A stretch of 64,000 nt of DNA, from assembly GCF_002102255.1 (NCBI RefSeq), contig NZ_LQPH01000171.1, positions 62,001-126,000 of the forward strand, written 5' to 3'. The number at the start of each line of letters is the position of its first letter. The stretch's first letter is position 1. The notes beneath the pieces are model-generated. The model was not told where the DNA came from, made no database searches, and saw only the letters and a program-made list of their open reading frames with translations. The position numbers were made by a program, and so were the translations under genes. Source of the DNA: Mycobacterium nebraskense (GTDB lineage Bacteria > Actinomycetota > Actinomycetes > Mycobacteriales > Mycobacteriaceae). Of this stretch, positions 25,876 to 34,221 are shown in pieces.

Positions 25876-26889
25876 ATGGACTTCAATCTCACTGCGACGC
25901 AACAGGCCGTCGCCGATGTGGCGACGTCAGTGCTGGATCGGGACCTCAGCTGGGACGCGTTGGTCGGCGGTGGCGTGACGGCGCTGCCGGTGCCCGAGCG
26001 GCTCGGCGGCGACGGCGTGGGACTGCCCGAGGTCGCCACGGTGCTCACCGAGGCGGGCCGCCACGGCGCCGTCACGCCGGCGCTGGCCACGCTCGGCTTC
26101 GGCGTGGTGCCGCTCCTCGACCTGGCGTCCGACGAACAGCAGGACCGATTCCTGGCTGGCGTCCCCAAGGGTGGCGTGCTGACGGCCGCGCTCAACGAGC
26201 CTGGCACCGCGCTGCCGGACCGGCCGTCGACCACCTTCACCAACGGGCGGTTGTCGGGCACCAAGGTCGGCGTTGGCTATGCCGGACAAGCGGATTGGAT
26301 GATCGTCACGGCGGACAACGCGGTCGTCGTCGTGTCGCCGACGGCCGACGGTGTGCAGCTGGCCCAAACCCCGACATCCAACGACTCCGACGAGTACACG
26401 GTGACGTTCGCCGACGTCGTGGTCGGTGATTCCGATGTGCTGGCGGGCGCGACGGCTCCTCGGGTCAACCAGCTGGCACTGGCGGCCATCGGGGCCTACG
26501 CCGACGGGTTGGTGGCCGGGGCGCTGCGCCTCACCGCGGACTACGTGGCCAATCGCAAGCAGTTCGGCAAGCCGCTGTCGACGTTCCAAACCGTGGCCGC
26601 CCAGCTCGCAGAGGTCTACATCGCCTCGCGCACCATCGATTTGGCGGCGAAGTCGGTCGTTTGGCGACTGTCGGAAGGACGGGATGCCGACGACGACCTG
26701 GATGTGCTCGGCTACTGGATCACCTCGCAGGCGCCGCCGGTGATGCAACTCTGCCACCACCTGCACGGCGGCATGGGCATGGACATCACCTATCCGATGC
26801 ACCGGTACTACTCCACGATCAAAGACCTGACCAGGCTGCTGGGCGGGCCTTCTCATCGTCTCGACCTGGTGGGAGCGCAATGTTCATAG
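25876..26889 (+). CDS. fadE28: FadE28 (ChsE1), acyl-CoA dehydrogenase subunit
   Basis: 337 aa from ATG 25876, a short acyl-CoA dehydrogenase subunit like Rv3544c. It has YVANRKQFGKPLSTFQTVAAQLAEVYIASR and LCHHLHGGMGMDITYPMHRY. With FadE29 it forms the alpha2beta2 enzyme that dehydrogenates the three-carbon side chain of 3-oxo-pregnene-20-carboxyl-CoA. Its last ten bases overlap the start of fadE29, consistent with coupled synthesis. Confidence 0.94.
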   Translation: MDFNLTATQQAVADVATSVLDRDLSWDALVGGGVTALPVPERLGGDGVGLPEVATVLTEAGRHGAVTPALATLGFGVVPLLDLASDEQQDRFLAGVPKGGVLTAALNEPGTALPDRPSTTFTNGRLSGTKVGVGYAGQADWMIVTADNAVVVVSPTADGVQLAQTPTSNDSDEYTVTFADVVVGDSDVLAGATAPRVNQLALAAIGAYADGLVAGALRLTADYVANRKQFGKPLSTFQTVAAQLAEVYIASRTIDLAAKSVVWRLSEGRDADDDLDVLGYWITSQAPPVMQLCHHLHGGMGMDITYPMHRYYSTIKDLTRLLGGPSHRLDLVGAQCS

Positions 26890-28043
26890 ACCTGACTCCG
26901 GAGCAGCGCCAGCTGCAAGCGGAACTGCGGGAATACTTTTCGAATCTGATCTCGTCCGACGAGATGAAGGCGATGGAGCAGGACCGTCACAACGAGGCCT
27001 ATCGCGCGGTGATCCGGAGGATGGGTCGGGACGGCAAGCTCGGCGTCGGGTGGCCAAAAGAGTTCGGCGGCTTGGGGTTCGGGCCGATTGAGCAGTCGAT
27101 CTTCGTCAACGAGGCGCATCGGGCCGACGTGCCGCTGCCCGCGGTGACGTTACAGACGGTCGGCCCCGTGCTGCAGCAGTTCGGCAGCGAGGCGCAAAAG
27201 AAGAGGTTTCTGCCGGCGATCCTGGCCGGCGAAGTGCACTTCGCGATTGGCTACACCGAGCCCGAGGCGGGTACCGACCTGGCTTCGCTACGGACCACCG
27301 CGGTGCGTCAGGGCGACGAGTACATCGTCAACGGACAGAAGATCTTCACCACCGGTGCCCATGACGCGGACTACATCTGGCTGGCCTGCCGCACGGACCC
27401 CGAAGCCGTAAAGCACAAAGGCATTTCGATCCTGATCGTCGACACCAAGGATCCCGGCTACTCCTGGACGCCGATCATTTTGTCCGATGGCGCCCACCAC
27501 ACCAACGCCACCTACTACAACGACGTGCGGGTACCCGCCGACATGTTGGTCGGCGAGGAGAACGGCGGGTGGCGGCTGATCACCACCCAGCTCAACAACG
27601 AACGGGTCATGCTGGGCCCCGCGGGCCGTACTGCCGGTATCTACGACCGGGTGCACGCCTGGGCGTCCAAGCCCGGTGGTGACGGGGTCACGCCGATCGA
27701 CCACGCCGACGTCAAGCGGGCACTGGGTGAGATCCATGCGATGTGGCGGATCAACGAGCTGCTGAACTGGCAGGTGGCCGCGGCGGGCGAAGACATCAAC
27801 GTGGCGGATGCCGCGTCAACGAAAGTCTTTGGTACGGAGCGAATTCAGTACATCGGACGGCTCGCCGAGGAGATCGTCGGCAAGTACGGCAACCCGGCCG
27901 AGTCGGAAACCGCCGACCTGCTCAACTGGCTGGACTCGCAGACCAAGCGAAACCTGGTGATCACCTTCGGCGGAGGCGTAAACGAAGTCATGCGAGAGAT
28001 GATCGCGGCCGCCGGCCTCAAAGTGCCGAGGGTGCCCCGGTGA
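26880..28043 (+). CDS. fadE29: FadE29 (ChsE2), acyl-CoA dehydrogenase subunit
   Basis: 387 aa, the same length as Rv3543c. Full-length dehydrogenase with AIGYTEPEAGTDLASLRTTA and the C-terminal KRNLVITFGGGVNEVMREMIAAAGL. It forms the ChsE1-ChsE2 heterotetramer with FadE28. The start overlaps fadE28 by ten bases and the stop overlaps chsH2 by four, so all three are coupled. Confidence 0.95.
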   Translation: MFIDLTPEQRQLQAELREYFSNLISSDEMKAMEQDRHNEAYRAVIRRMGRDGKLGVGWPKEFGGLGFGPIEQSIFVNEAHRADVPLPAVTLQTVGPVLQQFGSEAQKKRFLPAILAGEVHFAIGYTEPEAGTDLASLRTTAVRQGDEYIVNGQKIFTTGAHDADYIWLACRTDPEAVKHKGISILIVDTKDPGYSWTPIILSDGAHHTNATYYNDVRVPADMLVGEENGGWRLITTQLNNERVMLGPAGRTAGIYDRVHAWASKPGGDGVTPIDHADVKRALGEIHAMWRINELLNWQVAAAGEDINVADAASTKVFGTERIQYIGRLAEEIVGKYGNPAESETADLLNWLDSQTKRNLVITFGGGVNEVMREMIAAAGLKVPRVPR

Positions 28044-29002
28044 CCGACATTCAAGAAGCGATCGCGGAGATCAAAGCGGCCGGCGGCCCCAAGCCGCGCG
28101 CCGGCCGCGACCCGGTGAACCAGCCGATGATCAACAACTGGGTGGAGGCCATCGGCGACCGCAACCCCATCTACGTCGACGAGGCAGCCGCCCGCGCCGT
28201 CGGACATCCGGGAATTGTCGCCCCGCCGGCCATGATTCAGGTGTGGACGATGTTCGGCCTGGGCGGGGAACGCCCGAAGGACGATCCGATGGGGCCCATC
28301 ATGCAGTTGTTCGACGACGCCGGCTACATCGGCGTCGTCGCCACCAACTGCGAACAGACCTATCACCGCTACCTGCAGCCTGGCGAGCAGGTCAGCATCA
28401 CCTCGGAGATGGGTGATGTGGTCGGACCCAAACAGACCGGACTCGGAGAGGGCTGGTTCATCAACCAGCACATCATCTGGCGGGTCGGGGACGAGGACGT
28501 CGCCGAGATGAACTGGCGCATCCTCAAATTCAAGCCGCGTGAGTCCTCTGGGCAGGCGTCTTCGGTGCCCGCGGACCTGGATCCCGACGCCATGATGCGT
28601 CCCGCGTCGTCGCGCGACACGGCATTCTTCTGGGAGGGTGTCAAGGCGCACGAGCTGAGGATCCAGCGGCGGCCCGACGGCAGCCTGCAGCATCCGCCGG
28701 TGCCGGCGGTGTGGCAGGACCCGAAAAAGGAGGTCGCCCCGTCCGATTATCTCGTGGCAAGCGGCAAAGGCAAGGTGTTCAGTTTCGTTGTGCACCATGC
28801 GCCGAAGGTGCCGGGCCGCACGCTGCCATTCGTGATCGCGCTGGTGGAACTCGACGAGGGCGTGCGGATGCTGGGCGAGCTGCGGGGCGCCGACCCCGGC
28901 AAGGTGAAGATCGGAATGCCGGTGCGCGCAACCTATATCGACTTCCCCGCGGGCGACAGCGGCCCGGAGTGGAGCCTCTACGCCTGGGAGCCCGAGGCAT
29001 GA
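28040..29002 (+). CDS. chsH2: ChsH2, MaoC-like hydratase fused to DUF35
   Basis: 320 aa from GTG 28040. Residues about 1-180 are a hot-dog MaoC half (NNWVEAIGDRNPIYVDEAAA); residues about 195-320 are a DUF35 OB-fold part (TAFFWEGVKAHELRIQRRPDGSLQHPPVPAVW). It matches Rv3542c. The MaoC half pairs with ChsH1 to hydrate the enoyl-CoA; the DUF35 half docks Ltp2, which then cleaves the product. Overlaps fadE29 and chsH1 at its ends. Confidence 0.95.
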   Translation: MTDIQEAIAEIKAAGGPKPRAGRDPVNQPMINNWVEAIGDRNPIYVDEAAARAVGHPGIVAPPAMIQVWTMFGLGGERPKDDPMGPIMQLFDDAGYIGVVATNCEQTYHRYLQPGEQVSITSEMGDVVGPKQTGLGEGWFINQHIIWRVGDEDVAEMNWRILKFKPRESSGQASSVPADLDPDAMMRPASSRDTAFFWEGVKAHELRIQRRPDGSLQHPPVPAVWQDPKKEVAPSDYLVASGKGKVFSFVVHHAPKVPGRTLPFVIALVELDEGVRMLGELRGADPGKVKIGMPVRATYIDFPAGDSGPEWSLYAWEPEA

Positions 29003-29400
29003 GCGCACCCGCTATCGAAGTGGGCACTGTATTGCCAGAGCTCAAGCTGCACGGTGATCCCACATTCATCATCTCGACGGCTCTGGCCACGCGGGACTTT
29101 CAGGACGTCCATCACGACCGCGATCTGGCGCAGGCCAAGGGGTCGAAGGACATCTTCGTCAACATCCTCACCGACACCGGGCTGGTGCAGCGCTACGTCA
29201 CCGACTGGGCGGGCCCATCGGCGCTGATCAAGTCCATCGGGCTGCGGCTCGGCGTGCCGTGGTACGCCTACGACACGGTGACCTTCTCGGGTGAGGTGAT
29301 CGCCGTGGAAGACGGCCTGATCACGGTGAAGGTGTTCGGCCGCAACAGCCTTGGCGACCACGTCATCGCGACCGTGACGCTGACGATGGGGGATTCCTGA
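28999..29400 (+). CDS. chsH1: ChsH1, MaoC-like enoyl-CoA hydratase subunit
   Basis: 133 aa single hot-dog domain matching Rv3541c. It carries the catalytic hydratase motif TRDFQDVHHDRDLAQAKG with Asp and His near residues 34-38. It forms the heteromeric hydratase with the MaoC half of ChsH2, adding water to the 17(20)-enoyl-CoA. ATGA overlap with chsH2 and a one-base overlap with ltp2 show tight coupling. Confidence 0.94.
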   Translation: MSAPAIEVGTVLPELKLHGDPTFIISTALATRDFQDVHHDRDLAQAKGSKDIFVNILTDTGLVQRYVTDWAGPSALIKSIGLRLGVPWYAYDTVTFSGEVIAVEDGLITVKVFGRNSLGDHVIATVTLTMGDS

Positions 29401-30569
29401 TGTTGTCGGGTAAAGCTGCGATCGTCGGAATTGGCGCCACCGACTTCTCGAAGGATTCCGGCCGGAGCGAGCTGCGGTTGGCGGCCGAGGCGGTGTTGGA
29501 TGCGTTGGACGATGCTGGTCTGAGCCCGGCCGATGTCGATGGGCTGACCACGTTCACGATGGACACCAACAACGAGACCGCGGTGGCGCGTGCGGTCGGT
29601 ATCGGTGACCTGAAGTTCTTCTCGCAGATCGGTTACGGCGGTGGCGCGGCGTGCGCGACCGTCCAGCAGGCCGCGATCGCCGTCGCCACCGGGGTCGCTG
29701 ACGTCGTGGTGGCGTACCGGGCGTTCAACGAGCGGTCGGGCATGCGGTTCGGGCAGGTGCAGACTCGACTCGTGGGAGACGCCCGCGCACAGGCTGATTC
29801 GACCGCGGCGGACAATTCGTTCTCCTACCCGCATGGCCTCTCCACACCGGCCGCCCAGGTCGCGATGATCGCCCAGCGGTACATGCATCTGTCCGGCGCA
29901 ACCAGCCGCGACTTCGGCATCATCTCGGTGGCCGACCGCAAGCACGCCGCCAGAAATCCGAGGGCGTACTTCTACGAGAAGCCGATAACCATTGAGGATC
30001 ACCAGAACTCGCGGTGGATCGCCGAACCATTGCGGCTGCTGGACTGCTGCCAGGAGACCGACGGCGCGGTTGCGATCGTGGTGACCTCGCCCGAGCGCGC
30101 GCGGGACCTCAAGCAGCGGCCGGCCGTCATCGAGGCGGCATCGCAGGGCTCGAGCCCCGACCAGTACACGATGGTCAGCTATTACCGACCGGAACTGGGC
30201 CTGCCCGAGATGGGCGTGGTGGGGCAGCAGCTGTGGCAGCAATCCGGTCTGCAGCCGTCCGACATTCAGACCGCCATCCTGTACGACCACTTCACACCCT
30301 TCACGCTGATTCAGTTGGAGGAGTTGGGATTCTGCGGTAAGGGCGAGGCCAAGGACTTCATCGCCGACGGTGCGATCGAAATTGGTGGCCGGCTCCCCAT
30401 CAACACGCATGGCGGCCAGCTTGGTGAGGCCTACATCCACGGAATGAACGGCATCGCCGAGGGTGTGCGGCAGTTGCGCGGGACCTCGGTGAACCCGGTC
30501 CCCGACGTCGAGCACGTCCTCGTCACCGCGGGCACCGGCGTGCCCACGTCGGGCCTCATCCTCGGCTAG
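29400..30569 (+). CDS. ltp2: Ltp2, thiolase-like steroid side-chain aldolase
   Basis: 389 aa thiolase-fold SCP-x-type protein (Rv3540c). The nucleophilic-Cys context of true thiolases is replaced by GYGGGAACATVQQAAIAVATG, and INTHGGQLGEAYIHGMNG gives the conserved His region. Ltp2 with the DUF35 part of ChsH2 releases propionyl-CoA and leaves androstenedione. It is the last gene of the cyp125 operon; a repeat-rich region follows instead of PPE63. Confidence 0.94.
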   Translation: MLSGKAAIVGIGATDFSKDSGRSELRLAAEAVLDALDDAGLSPADVDGLTTFTMDTNNETAVARAVGIGDLKFFSQIGYGGGAACATVQQAAIAVATGVADVVVAYRAFNERSGMRFGQVQTRLVGDARAQADSTAADNSFSYPHGLSTPAAQVAMIAQRYMHLSGATSRDFGIISVADRKHAARNPRAYFYEKPITIEDHQNSRWIAEPLRLLDCCQETDGAVAIVVTSPERARDLKQRPAVIEAASQGSSPDQYTMVSYYRPELGLPEMGVVGQQLWQQSGLQPSDIQTAILYDHFTPFTLIQLEELGFCGKGEAKDFIADGAIEIGGRLPINTHGGQLGEAYIHGMNGIAEGVRQLRGTSVNPVPDVEHVLVTAGTGVPTSGLILG

Positions 30570-30589
30570 CCTCCATCTCTCTGACCACG

Positions 30590-30633
30590 CCGAGCGTCAC
30601 GCTAGCGTGGCTGTGGTCGCCGAGCGTCACGCT
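30590..30633. repeat. Two palindrome-associated 14-base repeats upstream of the DUF559 gene
   Basis: CCGAGCGTCACGCT occurs at 30590-30603 and again at 30620-30633, exactly 30 bases apart. The first copy runs into the perfect palindrome CACGCTAGCGTG (30598-30609). Shorter GTGACGCT pieces follow at 30637 and 30668. Copies of the same 14-mer close the other side of the gene (31533-31590). Confidence 0.75.
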
Positions 30634-30702
30634 GGGGTGACGCTGTGGATGGTTGCCGTGTGCTGACGTGACGCTTGCCGTGAGACGTGGAACCCTGCCG
30701 TC

Positions 30703-31548
30703 ATGGCGGAGCCATTCATCGGCAGCGAGGCGGTCGCGAACGGTGATGTCGTTAAGAGCGCCCTGCGAAGCCGGTACACCAGGTTATTTCGCGACGTGTA
30801 TGTCTGCTCTGGCACTGAATTGACTCCGCTTGTTCGCGCGCGAGCGGGTTGGCTGTGGTCGCGACGACAAGGGATTGTTGCGGGCCTATCGGCCTCCGCA
30901 CTGCATGGTGCGCATTGGATTGACGCCGCTGCGCCTTTGGAGATAATCCACAGCAACAGAAACCCATCGCCAGGTCTGCGAGTGCGCGGTGATCGCATCG
31001 AATGTGACGAGTTCAGCCTGATCGACGGCATACCGGTCACGACGCCAACCCGGACGGTCCTTGACTTGGGTTGCTGGTATCCGATGGACAATGCGGTGGC
31101 GGCAATGGACGCCCTGATGGGGGCGGCAGACGTTAAGGTGGCCGACGTTGAAATGCTGGCGCAGCGGTATCCGGCCCGACGCGGGATCCGGCGAGCGCGG
31201 AGTGCCTTGGGGCTGGCGGATGCCGGAGCGCAGTCACCGAAAGAGACATGGCTACGGCTACTGCTCATCCGGGCTCGTTTGCCGCGACCACGGACGCAGA
31301 TCGCAGTCAGTGACGAGTTCGGCGATTTGGTCGCCTATCTCGATATGGGTTGGGAGGACGTAAAAGTCGCGGTGGAGTACGACGGCGAGCAACACCGCAC
31401 CGACCGCAGACAATACACATGGGATATCCGTCGCAGCGAAATGCTGGAGCGCCTAGGTTGGATGGTTATCCGGGTGGTTGCCGGCGACCGGCCATTCGAC
31501 ATCGTTCGACGCGTAGGGGCCGCACTAGCCCGCCGAGCGTCACGCTAG
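30703..31548 (+). CDS. DUF559 (PD-(D/E)XK endonuclease-like) protein with AbiEi-type N-terminus
   Basis: 281 aa. The N-terminal 60 residues (VVKSALRSRYTRLFRDVYVCSG...ARAGWLW) resemble the winged-helix start of AbiEi-type proteins. Residues about 205-275 look like the DUF559/Vsr-like nuclease core: FGDLVAYLDMGWEDVKVAVEYDGEQH with the acidic D-x(n)-E-Y-D-G pattern, then LERLGWMVIRVVAGD. Such genes are scattered in actinobacterial genomes; their role is unknown. Third positions are less GC-biased than in its neighbours. Repeats flank it, and its last five codons lie inside a repeat copy. It occupies the PPE63 position of H37Rv. Mobility is an inference. Confidence 0.75.
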   Translation: MAEPFIGSEAVANGDVVKSALRSRYTRLFRDVYVCSGTELTPLVRARAGWLWSRRQGIVAGLSASALHGAHWIDAAAPLEIIHSNRNPSPGLRVRGDRIECDEFSLIDGIPVTTPTRTVLDLGCWYPMDNAVAAMDALMGAADVKVADVEMLAQRYPARRGIRRARSALGLADAGAQSPKETWLRLLLIRARLPRPRTQIAVSDEFGDLVAYLDMGWEDVKVAVEYDGEQHRTDRRQYTWDIRRSEMLERLGWMVIRVVAGDRPFDIVRRVGAALARRASR

Positions 31549-31590
31549 CGTCACGCTCGCTGCCTAGCGCCACGCTAGCGTGACGCTCGG
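31533..31590. repeat. Inverted 14-base repeat pair (REP-like hairpin) at the end of the DUF559 gene
   Basis: CCGAGCGTCACGCT at 31533-31546 and its exact reverse complement at 31577-31590 form a 14-base stem with a 30-base loop. The distal side also contains CACGCTAGCGTG (31571-31582). It lies between two convergent genes and can act as a shared terminator; the first arm encodes the C-terminal Arg-Ala-Ser-Arg of the DUF559 protein. Confidence 0.8.
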
Positions 31591-31606
31591 TGCAAAGCCA
31601 AAAACC

Positions 31607-32467
31607 CTAGGCCGGGATGAGCTCGACGCCGGAGAGCACCACCGCGTTGTCGCGCGAGGGCGCGACAACGCTGGCCAGTAGCCGCCCGTCTTCCTTCCAG
31701 ATGCCGACATTGAGTGTCTCGCCGGGGAACGCCACACCGGCAAAGCGTGCGCCGTAGGCGGCCACCGCTGCGGCGTCACCGTCCAGCAGCGTGTCGACGA
31801 TGGCCTTGCACGTCATGCCATACGTGCATAAACCGTGCAGGATGGGCTGCGAAAAGCCCGCGGCCGCAGCGAATTCCGGGTCGGAGTGCAGCGGGTTGCG
31901 GTCCCCGCAGAGCCGGTACAGCAGTGCCTGCTGCGGCAGGATCGGCACCGCGACCTCTACATCGGGCGCCCGGTCCGGCGCCGCGTCCGACGTCGATGGG
32001 CCACGCTCGCCACCGAATCCGCCTTCGCCGCGGGCGAAGATGGACCGCCGCTGCGTCCACAGCAGCGTGCCGTGGGGCGCACTGACCGTTGTCTCGCTCC
32101 AGATCACCGCGGCCTTGCCCTTGTCCCAGATGTCGGTGAACCGGGTGACGGCGCGGGCGGACCCCGAAGGCGGCAGCGGCCCGGGAACCTCCACTCGCTC
32201 GCTGGCGTGCAGCACCTTGCCCAGCTCGATGTCGATGCCGGGGAACTGCACGGTCGGCGGCTTGGTCATGTGGAAGGAGGCCGCCACGTTGCCGAACGTC
32301 GGCAGGACCTGCGGTGTGTCGTCAACGAGGTAGCGCAGTTCGCGCGGGTCCATCGGATCCTTGCCGGCCCCCAACGCCAGGTGGTAGAGCTGCACATCGC
32401 TGCTCGTCCAAGAGAATTCAATGGGGTCCAGTTCGGCGGCCAACGCAACGTCTACATCAATGGGCAT
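31607..32467 (-). CDS. hsd4B: Hsd4B/ChsH3, two-domain MaoC-type enoyl-CoA hydratase
   Basis: 286 aa with a tandem hot-dog layout of the hydratase-2 type. The active-site motif YRLCGDRNPLHSDPEFAAAAGFSQPILHG lies in the C-terminal half near residues 190-215. It matches Rv3538, annotated hsd4B and described as the hydratase ChsH3 of the cholesterol side chain. Its ATG overlaps the kstD stop by one base, so it is co-transcribed from the KstR-controlled kstD promoter. Confidence 0.92.
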   Translation of the reverse strand: MPIDVDVALAAELDPIEFSWTSSDVQLYHLALGAGKDPMDPRELRYLVDDTPQVLPTFGNVAASFHMTKPPTVQFPGIDIELGKVLHASERVEVPGPLPPSGSARAVTRFTDIWDKGKAAVIWSETTVSAPHGTLLWTQRRSIFARGEGGFGGERGPSTSDAAPDRAPDVEVAVPILPQQALLYRLCGDRNPLHSDPEFAAAAGFSQPILHGLCTYGMTCKAIVDTLLDGDAAAVAAYGARFAGVAFPGETLNVGIWKEDGRLLASVVAPSRDNAVVLSGVELIPA

Positions 32468-34149
32468 TAGTGTTCCCCCGCAATGTGCAGTGCGGCCAAG
32501 TAGCCGAAGGTCATCGCCGGGCCAATGGTGCCGCCCGGGCCCGGATAGGTGTGGCCCATCACCGGGGCGCTGACATTGCCCGCGGCGTAAAGGCCTTCGA
32601 TGATTGTGCCGTCGTCCCGCAGCGCGCGGCCGTGGACGTCGGTGCGGACACCGCCCTTGGTGCCCAGGTCGCCCGGCACCATCTTGGCGGCGTAGTACGG
32701 CGCGTGCGTGAGCTCGCCGAGGTTGGGGTTGGGCTTGTTGGTCGGGTCACCGTAATAGCGGTCGTAGGCGCTCTCGCCGCGGTGGTAGTCCTCGTCGACA
32801 CCCGACCTGGCAAAGCCGTTGAAGCGCGCCACCGTTGCGGCGAACTCGGCAACCGGAAGGCCGGCTCTCTGGGCCAGTTCCTCGAGGGTGTCGGCCTGGA
32901 TGATGACGCCGGACTCCAGCCACTTGCGGGGAATGCGTTGTCCCGGCTGCAATCCCGCGAAGATGTAGCGGTCCCGGTATTGCTGGTCGAACACCAGCCA
33001 CGCCGGAATGTTCTCGCCCGGTCCCGGTCCCTGGCCGAATTCCCCGCCGTACATGTGGTGGCAGGCTTCGACGTAGGGCATCGATTCGTTCATGAAACGT
33101 TTGCCCGACATGTTGACGATGATCGATCCTGGCGAGTTGCGTTCCGACAACGCGAACCAGGGTGCACCCACCAGCGGCACGGTCGGCCCCCACCAGGCGT
33201 CTTCCATCAGTTCCAGTGCGGCGCCGAGCTTTTCGGCGGCGACGATGCCGTCGCCGGTGTTGGCCTTGGCGCCGACGGTCCACTCCGTGGTGATCGGCGC
33301 GCGCTGATACTTCACCCGCATCTGCTCGTTGTGCTCGAAACCGCCTGAGGCGAGGATCACCCCGCGCCGAGCCCGGATCAGCCGCGGCTCGGATGACTCC
33401 GATGCACCGGTGTCGCGAACGTAAACTCCGCGCACCACACCGTCCTCGACGTACAGATCGGTCAGCGCGGTGTTGAGCAACACCGGAACCCCAGCCCGCT
33501 GCAGCCCGATTCGCAGCGGACCGATCAACGCCCGGCCCATGCCGACGAGGTTCTTACCGGTCGCCTTCGCCCACATCGTGCGGCCGCCGACCTTCAGGCT
33601 GCGCAGCACGCCCCGTGGGTGCCGCTTCAGCTGGTTCAGCCGCACGTAGTCCTGTTGCATCACAACGACGTTGAGTGGCACCTTGCCGTATGCCGGTTCC
33701 AGGCCGGGCATGTCGGCGCCCAGCTTGCGCGCGTCGAACGGCTTCGGCTCGATCGAGCGGCCCTCCGCGCGGCCGCCCGGCGCTTCGGGGTAGTAGTCCG
33801 AGTACCGCGGAACCCAGCACATCTTCAGCGGGGTGTGCTTCAGCACGAACGACAGCATCTCGGGTCCGCGGTCGAGGTAGGCGTCGATGCGTTCCGGCTC
33901 GACGATGTTGCCGATGATGCCGTGCAGGTAGGTCCGGGCCGCCTCGGGGTTGTCTCGGACGCCGTCACGCTTGAGCACCTCGTTGTTGGGGATCCAGACG
34001 CCCCCACCGGACCGTGCGGTCGAGCCGCCAAAATGCGCAGCCTTCTCGATGACTACTGTGGAAAGGCCCCGGTGAGCGGCGGTAAGGGCAGCCACCATGC
34101 CGGCTCCGCCGCTCCCGACCACGACGACGTCGAGCTCCTGTGCTGTCAT
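32467..34149 (-). CDS. kstD: KstD, 3-ketosteroid delta1-dehydrogenase
   Basis: 560 aa from ATG 34149 (MTAQELDVVVVGSGGAGMVAALTAA). A GTG at 34158 would overlap the KstR box and is rejected. N-terminal FAD dinucleotide fold GSGGAGMVAA, then GGSTARSGGGVWIPNNEVL, and C-terminal YAAGNVSAPVMGHTYPGPGGTIGPAMTFGYLAA. It matches Rv3537, which introduces the 1,2 double bond in ring A before or after 9alpha-hydroxylation. Divergent from hsaE. Confidence 0.96.
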   Translation of the reverse strand: MTAQELDVVVVGSGGAGMVAALTAAHRGLSTVVIEKAAHFGGSTARSGGGVWIPNNEVLKRDGVRDNPEAARTYLHGIIGNIVEPERIDAYLDRGPEMLSFVLKHTPLKMCWVPRYSDYYPEAPGGRAEGRSIEPKPFDARKLGADMPGLEPAYGKVPLNVVVMQQDYVRLNQLKRHPRGVLRSLKVGGRTMWAKATGKNLVGMGRALIGPLRIGLQRAGVPVLLNTALTDLYVEDGVVRGVYVRDTGASESSEPRLIRARRGVILASGGFEHNEQMRVKYQRAPITTEWTVGAKANTGDGIVAAEKLGAALELMEDAWWGPTVPLVGAPWFALSERNSPGSIIVNMSGKRFMNESMPYVEACHHMYGGEFGQGPGPGENIPAWLVFDQQYRDRYIFAGLQPGQRIPRKWLESGVIIQADTLEELAQRAGLPVAEFAATVARFNGFARSGVDEDYHRGESAYDRYYGDPTNKPNPNLGELTHAPYYAAKMVPGDLGTKGGVRTDVHGRALRDDGTIIEGLYAAGNVSAPVMGHTYPGPGGTIGPAMTFGYLAALHIAGEH

Positions 34150-34150
34150 G

Positions 34151-34164
34151 TAGAACACGTTATA
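34151..34164. promoter_or_regulatory. KstR operator between kstD and hsaE
   Basis: TAGAACACGTTATA fits TnnAACnnGTTnnA. It abuts the kstD ATG with only one base between, and lies 57 bases before hsaE. kstD is therefore likely made from a leaderless message. Confidence 0.9.
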
Positions 34165-34221
34165 GAATTGCCCGGGTCGGCCGCTACTGGGCCGGTCACA
34201 CGAACGAGGGGACTTCTGCAG

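Noticed and set aside
30570..30700. CRISPR-like array
   Set aside because: Only two 14-base copies at 30-base spacing, palindromic, with no further units or cas genes.
33619..34221. N-terminal extension of HsaE
   Set aside because: It lies opposite kstD and across the KstR box; ATG 34222 gives exactly the family length of 261 aa.
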